DNA of 18,920 bases, taken from Thermodesulfatator sp. (GTDB lineage Bacteria; Desulfobacterota; Thermodesulfobacteria; Thermodesulfobacteriales; Thermodesulfobacteriaceae). The DNA is taken from the NCBI GenBank assembly GCA_003978075.1, contig QOAM01000073.1, positions 1 through 18,920 of the forward strand, written 5' to 3'. Below are positions 9,686 to 15,667 of this stretch, piece after piece. The notes under the pieces are model-generated. The model was given only the letters and a program-made list of their open reading frames with translations. It searched no databases and was not told the DNA's origin. The number at the start of each line of letters is the position of its first letter. The first letter of the stretch is position 1. The position numbers and the translations under genes are program-made.

Positions 9686-10121
9686 GGGAGGAAAGGAGAT
9701 GTACTTTTTTGAAACAGCGATTCATAATCACGGTTAGCCCGGCCTGGCGGGCGATTTCTGCGGCCTCGGGGCTCACGATCCCCTCTTGCAGCCAAAGCAC
9801 CCGGGCCCCGATCTTCACCGCTTCTTCGGCTATAGGGGGTACCATATCCGGCCGGCGGAAGACGATGACCACCTCCGGACGCTGGTCTTCGGGGATAGCC
9901 GCCAAAGAGGGGTAGCAGGTCTGGCCTAAGATCTCCTTTTGTCCGGGATTTACCGGGACCACCTCAAAGCCCTGCTGCAGAAGATACTGCATCACCTGAT
10001 GACTGGGTCTTTCCGGCTTAGGACTGGCCCCTACGATGGCCAGACGCCGGTACTTCTTCACCGTCTCCAGAGCCTCAGGCTCAACCTGAGAATAATCTGG
10101 GAGCTTACAAGCCTCAGGCAT
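9669..10121 (-). CDS. CoA-binding Rossmann protein, YccU family
   Basis: This is a small cytoplasmic protein of 150 residues with the CoA_binding_2 (YccU) fold, related to the CoA-binding domain of succinyl-CoA synthetase alpha. It shows LAIVGASPKPERPSHQV at the first Rossmann turn, EVVPVNPGQKEILG, VVIVFRRPDMVPPI, and WLQEGIVSPEAAEIA, and ends near NRCFKKVH. CoA binding is known for the fold; no reaction is established for this family. The ATG start overlaps the tpiA stop by eight bases and has no Shine-Dalgarno, so it is probably translated by coupling to tpiA. Its last codons lie under the end of pgk on the other strand. Confidence 0.88.
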   Translation of the reverse strand: MPEACKLPDYSQVEPEALETVKKYRRLAIVGASPKPERPSHQVMQYLLQQGFEVVPVNPGQKEILGQTCYPSLAAIPEDQRPEVVIVFRRPDMVPPIAEEAVKIGARVLWLQEGIVSPEAAEIARQAGLTVIMNRCFKKVHLLSSPTPRP

Positions 10122-10866
10122 ATTTTACGATTTTAGCAAAGGTTTCCGGATTAAGAGAAGCCCCGCCCACTAAGGCCCCATCCACATCTGGCTGACTCAT
10201 CAAGTCGGAAATATTCTCGGGCTTGACGCTACCTCCGTAGAGGATGCGGACCTCTTGGGCCCACTCTTTTCCTCCCAGGTCTGCCAAGAGCTTTCGTACA
10301 TAGCTTTGGGCCTCTTGAGCCTGCTCCGGAGTAGCGGTCTTACCGGTCCCTATAGCCCAGACCGGCTCATAGGCTACCACCAGATCCCGCAGATCCTCGC
10401 GGGTGAAGCCCTGAAGAGCCGCCTGCACCTGCCGTCCGAGCACCTCTAGGGTCCTCCCCGCTTCCCTTTCCTCTAAAGTTTCCCCTATACAGAGGATGGG
10501 CCGCAATCCCGCCCCTATCACCCCTTCCAGCCTCTTGCGGATCATCTCGTCCGTCTCCCCGAAGATATGCCTCCTTTCCGAATGTCCTAAAATGACGTAA
10601 GTTACGCCGCATTCCTTAAGCATTAGGGGAGATATTTCCCCGGTGAAGGCTCCGGACTCGGCCCAGTGGGCGTTCTGGGCGGCCAGCCGAACGGCCGTCC
10701 CTGCGAGCTCGTGCCCTGCAATCCAGAGAGCGGTAAAAGGGGGGGCCAGAACTATCTCTCGATCTTCCACATCCCTTACCAGCTCCCGAAAACTTTTAAT
10801 GTATTCCAGGGTCTCCCGGACCGTCTTATGCATTTTCCAATTACCTGCAATTAAAGGCCTCCTCAT
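10114..10866 (-). CDS. tpiA: Triose-phosphate isomerase
   Basis: This enzyme interconverts dihydroxyacetone phosphate and glyceraldehyde-3-phosphate. At 250 residues it has the normal length for the TIM barrel. Catalytic residues are visible: AGNWKMHK with Lys11, ILGHSERR with His95, and AYEPVWAIGTG with Glu167. The phosphate-binding YGGSVKPENI and GALVGGASL segments follow. The start ATG at 10866 is preceded by a purine-rich ribosome-binding site on the minus strand (10869-10879). A sigma70-type promoter at 10891-10919 gives a leader of about 18 bases. Although in the same pathway as gap and pgk, it is on the opposite strand and is the first gene of its own two-gene operon. Confidence 0.97.
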   Translation of the reverse strand: MRRPLIAGNWKMHKTVRETLEYIKSFRELVRDVEDREIVLAPPFTALWIAGHELAGTAVRLAAQNAHWAESGAFTGEISPLMLKECGVTYVILGHSERRHIFGETDEMIRKRLEGVIGAGLRPILCIGETLEEREAGRTLEVLGRQVQAALQGFTREDLRDLVVAYEPVWAIGTGKTATPEQAQEAQSYVRKLLADLGGKEWAQEVRILYGGSVKPENISDLMSQPDVDGALVGGASLNPETFAKIVKYA

Positions 10867-10890
10867 CTCCCTCCCCTCCGACTTTTTTCC

Positions 10891-10919
10891 ATAATAGGCC
10901 CTGTGATCCCTTTTGTCCA
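10891..10919 (-). promoter_or_regulatory. Sigma70-type promoter of tpiA
   Basis: On the minus strand TGGACA (10914-10919) and TATTAT (10891-10896) are separated by exactly 17 bases; each differs from consensus at one position. Transcription would start near 10883-10885, just before the tpiA ribosome-binding site. Confidence 0.75.
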
Positions 10920-10928
10920 GATTTTAAT
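10901..10928 (+). promoter_or_regulatory. Possible promoter toward pyrB
   Basis: TTTAAT (10923-10928) matches five of six bases of a -10 box. A weak CTGTGA (three of six) lies 16 bases upstream. The predicted start near 10935 falls just before the first strand of the structured leader. It overlaps the tpiA promoter on the other strand. Confidence 0.4.
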
Positions 10929-10936
10929 AGAAAGCT

Positions 10937-11015
10937 CCCCCAAACCTTTCTAAAGGCCTCAAAAAATCAGAGGTCTTCGGCAGCTTTTTAACGCAAACTT
11001 GGGGGCTGATTTTTT
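10937..11015 (+). ncRNA. Structured pyrB leader element with a possible pseudoknot
   Basis: Three pairings are visible. An outer stem joins CCCCCAA (10937-10943) to TTGGGGG (10999-11005). An inner hairpin joins AAGGCCTC (10953-10960) to GAGGTCTT (10970-10977) with one G-T pair. The A-rich loop and first stem base, AAAAAATCAG (10961-10970), are perfectly complementary over 10 bases to CTGATTTTTT (11006-11015). The last pairing can form a pseudoknot with the hairpin loop, or it competes with the hairpin. The T6 run right after the outer stem would be an intrinsic terminator if the pseudoknot does not form. No known riboswitch class is recognised. Confidence 0.45.
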
Positions 11016-11019
11016 CAAA

Positions 11020-11052
11020 ATGCTACGGAAATTTCATGACTTGATGACTTGA
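11020..11052 (+). CDS. Possible 10-residue leader peptide upstream of pyrB
   Basis: An ATG at 11020 opens a short frame, MLRKFHDLMT, with TGA at 11050-11052. It ends at the first base of the ACCCG hairpin ahead of pyrB, the position expected of a leader peptide whose translation affects folding. The only upstream purine run is GGGGG at 11001-11005, rather far away, so translation is doubtful. Confidence 0.2.
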   Translation: MLRKFHDLMT

Positions 11053-11068
11053 CCCGTAGGCGGGTTTT
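11023..11068 (+). promoter_or_regulatory. Alternative pairings just before pyrB
   Basis: CTACGG (11023-11028) can pair with CCGTAG (11054-11059). That excludes the hairpin ACCCG (11052-11056), loop TAGG, CGGGT (11061-11065), which runs into TTTT (11065-11068). This is the layout of an antiterminator and a weak terminator. The pyrB ribosome-binding site AGGAAGAGG (11078-11086) lies 10 bases beyond. Confidence 0.35.
11036..11051 (+). repeat. Tandem direct repeat of ATGACTTG
   Basis: The 8-base unit ATGACTTG occurs twice without a gap (11036-11043 and 11044-11051) between the leader element and pyrB. Each copy also reads ATG-ACT-TGA. It could be an operator half-site pair or chance. Confidence 0.5.
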
Positions 11069-11088
11069 CGGCTAAATAGGAAGAGGCT

Positions 11089-12021
11089 ATGGGGGTAGAT
11101 TTCCCGCACCGGCATCTCTTGGAGATCGGGCCTCTTTCGGCGGAGGATATCTGGACCGTTCTTCACACAGCCCGCAATCTTAAGGAGGTCCTCCAGAGAC
11201 CCATTCCCAAGGTCCCCACCCTGCGGGGGAAGGTGGTGGCCAATCTCTTTTTTGAACCCAGCACCCGCACCAAGCTTTCCTTTGAGCGGGCGGCCAAAGT
11301 GCTTTCGGCAGAGGTGCTCAACTTTTCCGCCCGAGGCAGCAGTTTGGAAAAGGGGGAAAATCTTCTGGATACGGTGAGAAATTTGGCAGCTCTAGGGCCG
11401 GATCTTTTTGTCATTCGGCATGGGGCCTCCGGAGCGCCGCACTTTGTGGCCCGTAAAACCGGCATCCCTGTAATCAATGCCGGTGACGGCTTTCACGAAC
11501 ACCCCACCCAGGCCCTCTTAGACCTCCTCACGGTCTGGGAGAAGAAAGGCGACTTTCAGGGACTGAAGGTGGCCATCCTTGGAGACATCCGGCACAGCCG
11601 AGTAGCCCATTCCGACATCTTGGCCTTTCGCAAGATGGGGGCGGAGGTCTGGGTCTCCGGGCCGGGGACCATGCTCCCTCCGGAAAGGGAGGCCCTAGGG
11701 GCCCGGGTGACCCGGCGGGTGGAGGAGGCCCTAGAGGGGGCGGATGTGGTCATGGCCCTGCGGGTGCAGAAGGAACGCCACGGACGCCCCCTCTTTCCCA
11801 GCTGGCACGAATACGCCCGGTTTTTCGGACTTAACCGCCGGGGACTCTCTCGAGCGGCTAAGGGAGCGCTCCTCATGCACCCCGGCCCTATCAACTGGGG
11901 GGTGGAATTGGCTCCGGAGCTGGAGGACTTTCCGGGTCAGGTCATCCTGGAGCAGGTGGAAAACGGGGTGGCCGTGCGCATGGCCCTCCTTCTTCTGCTC
12001 CTCAAGGCGGCGGAGGCATGA
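11089..12021 (+). CDS. pyrB: Aspartate carbamoyltransferase catalytic chain
   Basis: This enzyme joins carbamoyl phosphate and aspartate to give carbamoyl-aspartate, the first committed step of pyrimidine synthesis. At 310 residues it is the normal size for the catalytic chain. The carbamoyl-phosphate motif PSTRT is at 57-61, the active-site loop SSLEKGE has Lys88, and HEHPTQALLDL begins at 136. The C-terminal MHPGPINWGVEL replaces the HPLPR of the E. coli type, as in many non-enteric bacteria. The ribosome-binding site AGGAAGAGG is at 11078-11086. No pyrI follows. The stop overlaps the next small gene by an ATGA, and pyrC lies 300 bases on. The long structured leader suggests attenuation. 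Confidence 0.95.
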   Translation: MGVDFPHRHLLEIGPLSAEDIWTVLHTARNLKEVLQRPIPKVPTLRGKVVANLFFEPSTRTKLSFERAAKVLSAEVLNFSARGSSLEKGENLLDTVRNLAALGPDLFVIRHGASGAPHFVARKTGIPVINAGDGFHEHPTQALLDLLTVWEKKGDFQGLKVAILGDIRHSRVAHSDILAFRKMGAEVWVSGPGTMLPPEREALGARVTRRVEEALEGADVVMALRVQKERHGRPLFPSWHEYARFFGLNRRGLSRAAKGALLMHPGPINWGVELAPELEDFPGQVILEQVENGVAVRMALLLLLLKAAEA

Positions 12022-12179
12022 GGCCCCGGACCCTCTTGGAGAAGGGAAAGTGGCTCCTCAATCTGGCTTGGGCCTTAATGGTCGTGGGAGTGATCTCTCG
12101 AAACCTTTTCCCAATGATTGCTTTGGCTATGGCCCTTCTCATGAATGACAATCTTTGTCTACGGAATTATGTTGATTGA
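12018..12179 (+). CDS. Small membrane protein between pyrB and pyrC
   Basis: This is a 53-residue open frame starting at an ATG that shares ATGA with the pyrB stop, so translation is probably coupled. The product begins with a basic segment (MRPRTLLEKGK) and then has a hydrophobic stretch of about 30 residues (WLLNLAWALMVVGVI, then MIALAMALLM) that could form one long or two short membrane helices, ending in a polar NYVD tail. I do not recognise a family. The tight overlap and the coherent hydrophobic composition are the evidence for a real gene; length alone would not be. A chance open frame remains possible. Confidence 0.55.
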   Translation: MRPRTLLEKGKWLLNLAWALMVVGVISRNLFPMIALAMALLMNDNLCLRNYVD

Positions 12180-12202
12180 ATAATAAGGAGGATGTAAGAG
12201 CT

Positions 12203-12301
12203 TTGAAAAAACTTCTTTTTTTCGGAAGTCCGGGCCTTTTGAGAGGAACGGTCGTTCTTTTCTGGCAGGCTTGGGAGAAACGCAAAGCTAAAGCCTTATA
12301 A
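12203..12301 (+). CDS. Possible 32-residue peptide, unknown
   Basis: This TTG-started frame encodes MKKLLFFGSPGLLRGTVVLF followed by a basic tail ending KRKAKAL. A strong AAGGAGG lies at 12185-12191, 11 bases upstream, with no other good start for it to serve. The peptide is hydrophobic with basic ends and may be membrane-associated. It fills the rest of the pyrB-pyrC gap. No family is recognised and the call is weak. Confidence 0.3.
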   Translation: MKKLLFFGSPGLLRGTVVLFWQAWEKRKAKAL

Positions 12302-12320
12302 CCCAAGAGGCTATATATTT

Positions 12321-13598
12321 ATGAGGCTCCTTCTGCGTAAGGCTCGGATCTTGGACCCCTCCCAGGGACTCGATCTCGAGGGAGATATCCTGATCGAGGG
12401 AGGCCGCATTGCGGCCCTGGATCGGGAGATTCCGCCCCCGGAGGGCTGCGAGGTGCTTGAGGCCCGGGGGCTCTGGGCCCTTCCCGGCCTCATCGATATG
12501 CACGTTCATCTGCGGGAGCCCGGGGAGGAATGGAAGGAAGACATAGAAAGCGGGACCACGGCTGCGGTAGCTGGAGGCTTTACTGCGGTGGCCTGTATGC
12601 CCAACACCCGCCCTCCGAACGATTCTCCGGAGGTCACCCGTTATATCCTCTCGCGGGCCCGGGAGGTGGGCCGAGCACGGGTCTGGCCCGTGGCCTGCAT
12701 CTCCAAGGGGCAGGCCGGTCAGGAACTGGCCCCCTTTGGAGAGCTCCAGGAGGCCGGGGCGGTGGCCCTCTCCGACGACGGGCGACCGGTGGCCGACTCT
12801 GGGCTCATGCGCCTGGCTCTGGAATATGCGGCCAGCTTCGAGCTTCCGGTGATTTCCCATGCAGAAGATCCGGGGCTTTCCGCCGGGGGGCAGGTGAACG
12901 AAGGCCCGGTGGCCGCCCGCCTGGGTCTTAAGGGTATCCCCGCGGAGGCAGAGGCGGTGGCTGTTTTTAGGGAGGTGCGCCTGGCTGCCCTCACCGGGAC
13001 CCCGGTGCACATCGCCCATGTATCCACGGCGCTCTCCGTGGAAATCCTCCGGCGGGCCAAGGAAGAGGGCCTCCCGGTGACCGCGGAAACCGCCCCGCAC
13101 TATTTTACTCTTACCGAAGAAGCCGTACTGGACTATAACACCCACGCCAAGGTCAACCCCCCTCTGCGCACCGAGACCGACCGGGAGGCCGTGCGGCAGG
13201 CCCTGGCCGAAGGGGTCATCGACGCCGTAGCCACGGATCATGCTCCCCACAGCCCTCTGGAAAAGGAGGTAGAGTTCCCGGCCGCGGCCTTTGGACTCAT
13301 CGGGCTGGAGACTGCGGTACCCCTTACCCTGAACCTGGTCCGCGAGGGTCTTATCAGCCCCCTGCGCTTGGCCGAGCTCCTTTCCACGGCCCCGGCCAGA
13401 ATCCTCAAAATATCCGGGGGGACGCTTAAACCCGGCTCTCCGGCAGATGTCACCCTCGTCGATCCCGAGCTCACCTGGGTGGTCACGGAGGAGGCCCTTC
13501 ACTCCAAGAGTAAGAACTCCCCCTTTCTGGGCTGGGAGATGCGAGGCAGGGCGGTGCTCACCCTGGTGGGAGGAGAGGTCCGGTGGCGTCTTCGGTAA
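12321..13598 (+). CDS. pyrC: Dihydroorotase, class I
   Basis: This zinc amidohydrolase closes carbamoyl-aspartate to dihydroorotate, the step after PyrB. At 425 residues it fits class I. The metal and active-site residues fall at His61, His63, Asp153, His180, His233 and Asp306, in the motifs DMHVHLREPG, SDDGRPV, HAEDP, HIAHVST and ATDHAPHS. This is almost the same numbering as the Aquifex aeolicus enzyme, which uses an aspartate in place of the carboxylated lysine and works as a complex with aspartate carbamoyltransferase. The ATG follows AGAGG (12306-12310) by 10 bases. Its end overlaps argH by 16 bases. A PyrB-PyrC complex here is an inference from the class and the gene proximity. Confidence 0.95.
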   Translation: MRLLLRKARILDPSQGLDLEGDILIEGGRIAALDREIPPPEGCEVLEARGLWALPGLIDMHVHLREPGEEWKEDIESGTTAAVAGGFTAVACMPNTRPPNDSPEVTRYILSRAREVGRARVWPVACISKGQAGQELAPFGELQEAGAVALSDDGRPVADSGLMRLALEYAASFELPVISHAEDPGLSAGGQVNEGPVAARLGLKGIPAEAEAVAVFREVRLAALTGTPVHIAHVSTALSVEILRRAKEEGLPVTAETAPHYFTLTEEAVLDYNTHAKVNPPLRTETDREAVRQALAEGVIDAVATDHAPHSPLEKEVEFPAAAFGLIGLETAVPLTLNLVREGLISPLRLAELLSTAPARILKISGGTLKPGSPADVTLVDPELTWVVTEEALHSKSKNSPFLGWEMRGRAVLTLVGGEVRWRLR

Positions 13599-14998
13599 AG
13601 AAGCCCTGGGGCGGGCGCTTTCAGGAAGAGACCGACCGACTGGTGGAGGAATTTACGGAATCGGTCTCCTTTGATCAACGTTTGGCCCTTTACGACATAA
13701 AACAGGATCTTGCGCATCTCGAGGCCTTAAAGCGCGCCGGGGTGATCAATAAGGAGGAGGCGGAAAGCATCGCCCAGGGTCTTACGGCAATCGAAACCGA
13801 GATCCGCGAAGGACGTTTTGTCTTCCGCCCGGAGCTTGAGGATGTGCACATGAATATCGAGGCCGCCCTGCGGGAGAAGATCGGGCCGCTGGCCGGAAAG
13901 CTCCACACCGGGCGCAGTCGCAACGATCAGGTAGCCACGGACTTCCGCCTCTACCTTATGGAGGAGATTCGAGAGGTGCTGCGCCTTCTTCACCACTTGA
14001 GGAGGGCCTTGGTGGACAAGGCTGGGGAGGGTCTGCAGATTATCCTCCCGGGGTTCACCCATCTTCAACACGCTCAGCCGGTGCTCTGGGCGCACCATCT
14101 TCTGGCCTATTACGAGATGTTTCGCCGGGACGCAGCTCGCTTTCAGGGGACCCTGGAGCGCACGGCGGAGTGTCCTCTGGGTTCGGCGGCCCTGGCGGGA
14201 ACTCCCTACCCCTTGGATCGGGAGCTCACCGCGCGGCTGCTGGGTTTCGCCCGCCCCTCGCGCAACAGCATGGACGCCGTATCCGACCGGGATTTCGTCC
14301 TGGAATTCCTTTTCGACGCGGCCCTCACCATGATGCATCTTTCCCGTCTGGCCGAAGAGGTCGTCCTCTGGATGAGTCCGGAATTCGGCTTCGTGGACCT
14401 TCCCGACGCCCTCTGCACCGGCTCTTCCATCATGCCTCAGAAGAAAAACCCCGACCTGGCCGAACTCCTGCGGGGAAAATGCGGCCGGGTTTACGGAAAT
14501 CTCCTCACCCTTCTTACGGTGATGAAAGGTCTGCCTTTGACTTATAACCGCGATCTCCAGGAGGATAAGGAGCCGGCCTTCGATACCGCAGACACGCTCA
14601 AGGTCTCGTTGCGGGTGGCGATCCGGATGGTGCAAGGGCTTTCTCCTCGGGTCGAGAGGATGCGGGCCGCGGCAGAGGAGGGGCACCCCACGGCCACAGA
14701 CCTTGCGGACTATTTGGTGATGAAGGGGCTTCCCTTTCGCCAGGCCCACGAGCTCACGGGGCGCCTGGTGGCCTTTGCCGAAGAAAGGGGACTTAAACTC
14801 TGGGAGATCCCGCTCGAGGACCTGCGGCGCTTTTCGGATCTCATCGAAGAGGATGTTTATGCCTGGCTTTCGGTGGAGGGTTCGGTGGCCCGGCGGCGCA
14901 CCTATGGGGGAACAGCCCCGGAGCGGGTGCGCGAGGCCGTGATCCAGGCCCAAAGAGAACTGCAAGAGGAGCTGGAAGAGCTTGAAAGGTCCCTTTGA
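13583..14998 (+). CDS. argH: Argininosuccinate lyase
   Basis: This enzyme splits argininosuccinate into arginine and fumarate, the last step of arginine synthesis. At 471 residues it has the normal length for the fumarase/aspartase superfamily. The N-terminal WGGRF is at 9-13, HTGRSRNDQVATD is near 107-119, and the signature GSSIMPQKKNPD begins at 280 with the catalytic serine in the mobile loop. The start is GTG at 13583 inside the end of pyrC, with GGAGGAGAGG (13569-13578) just upstream. The 16-base overlap points to cotranscription and coupled translation with pyrC. The pairing makes sense because both pathways use carbamoyl phosphate and aspartate. Confidence 0.96.
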   Translation: MASSVKKPWGGRFQEETDRLVEEFTESVSFDQRLALYDIKQDLAHLEALKRAGVINKEEAESIAQGLTAIETEIREGRFVFRPELEDVHMNIEAALREKIGPLAGKLHTGRSRNDQVATDFRLYLMEEIREVLRLLHHLRRALVDKAGEGLQIILPGFTHLQHAQPVLWAHHLLAYYEMFRRDAARFQGTLERTAECPLGSAALAGTPYPLDRELTARLLGFARPSRNSMDAVSDRDFVLEFLFDAALTMMHLSRLAEEVVLWMSPEFGFVDLPDALCTGSSIMPQKKNPDLAELLRGKCGRVYGNLLTLLTVMKGLPLTYNRDLQEDKEPAFDTADTLKVSLRVAIRMVQGLSPRVERMRAAAEEGHPTATDLADYLVMKGLPFRQAHELTGRLVAFAEERGLKLWEIPLEDLRRFSDLIEEDVYAWLSVEGSVARRRTYGGTAPERVREAVIQAQRELQEELEELERSL

Positions 14999-15653
14999 AA
15001 GGCCTCCTGAGAGGTATTATCCGGTCTTCCTGAGACTGGAGGGGCGTCTTTGTGTGGTGGTAGGTGGGGGGAAGGTGGCGGAACGCAAGGTGGAGGCCCT
15101 GCTTTCCGCCGGGGCCCGGGTACGGGTGATCGCTCCTCAAGTTACAGCCGAGCTCCAAAGGTGGGCGGAAGAGGGGCGGATAGAGCTGGAGCTCCGTCCT
15201 TATCAGGAAGGGGATCTTTCCGGGGCCTGGCTGGCCATAGCGGCCACCGACGATCCGGAGGTGCAGAAGAGGGTCTTTTCCGAGGCCGAGGCCCGCGGTC
15301 TTTTCTGCAATGTGGTGGATAAACCTGAGCTCTGTTCCTTTATCGTGCCCTCGGTGGTGCGGCGAGGAAGGCTCCAGCTGGCCATTTCCACCTCTGGGGC
15401 CAGCCCGGCTACGGCTCGACGGATCCGGGAAAGATTGGAAGAGATCTTCGGCCCGGAATGGGCGCTCTATCTGGAGCTCATGGCCTACTGGCGACAAGAA
15501 ATCCTTTCTCGAGGGCTTCCTGAAGAAGAGCGCAGAGCCCTCTTCCACCGCCTGGCCTTGGCCCCCATCCCGGAATGGATCCGTCAGGGCGACTGGCACT
15601 ACCTCCGGGCCTTGGCCCAGAAGGAGGGGTTGCCCCTCCCAAGAGACCTTTGA
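14982..15653 (+). CDS. Precorrin-2 dehydrogenase / sirohydrochlorin ferrochelatase
   Basis: This protein resembles the N-terminal half of CysG and yeast Met8, which oxidises precorrin-2 with NAD+ and inserts iron to make siroheme. At 223 residues it is the stand-alone form without the methyltransferase half. The Rossmann turn CVVVGGGKVAERKVEALL is at 24-41. The bifunctional catalytic aspartate is Asp113 in NVVDKPELCSF, followed by the SVVRRGRLQLAISTSGASPA segment. The start is TTG at 14982, overlapping argH by 17 bases. Siroheme is needed by assimilatory and dissimilatory sulfite reductases, which fits a sulfur-metabolising host. Often hemA-type genes follow; here the gene is the last of the plus-strand run, ten bases from the convergent kinase gene. 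Confidence 0.92.
   Translation: MKGPFERPPERYYPVFLRLEGRLCVVVGGGKVAERKVEALLSAGARVRVIAPQVTAELQRWAEEGRIELELRPYQEGDLSGAWLAIAATDDPEVQKRVFSEAEARGLFCNVVDKPELCSFIVPSVVRRGRLQLAISTSGASPATARRIRERLEEIFGPEWALYLELMAYWRQEILSRGLPEEERRALFHRLALAPIPEWIRQGDWHYLRALAQKEGLPLPRDL
15623..15639 (+). other. GC-rich hairpin at the end of the siroheme gene
   Basis: GGAGGGG and CCCCTCC form a perfect 7-bp stem with a TTG loop in the last codons of the gene. No T-run follows on either strand. Confidence 0.4.
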
Positions 15654-15667
15654 GGCTTCGCCCTCAA
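15650..15667. terminator. Hairpin spanning the two convergent stops
   Basis: TTGAGG (15650-15655) and CCTCAA (15662-15667) form a perfect 6-bp stem around CTTCGC. It covers both stop codons (TGA 15651-15653 plus, 15664-15666 minus). Neither strand has a clear T-run, so bidirectional termination is only a possibility. Confidence 0.35.

Noticed and set aside
9683..9712. T6 run after pgk as a terminator
   Set aside because: No adequate hairpin precedes the run; CAAGGCCTTG before the stop has no loop.
11050..11076. TTGACC, 17 bases, CTAAAT as a promoter right before pyrB
   Set aside because: Transcription would start inside the pyrB ribosome-binding site, so it is unlikely to serve normal translation; kept only as a remote possibility.
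12288..13502. 404-codon minus-strand frame opposite pyrC
   Set aside because: Antisense shadow of a clear dihydroorotase, Gly/Arg-rich with no domain.
13727..14965. 412-codon minus-strand frame opposite argH
   Set aside because: Antisense shadow of a clear argH; no recognisable domain and composition typical of reverse-strand reading.
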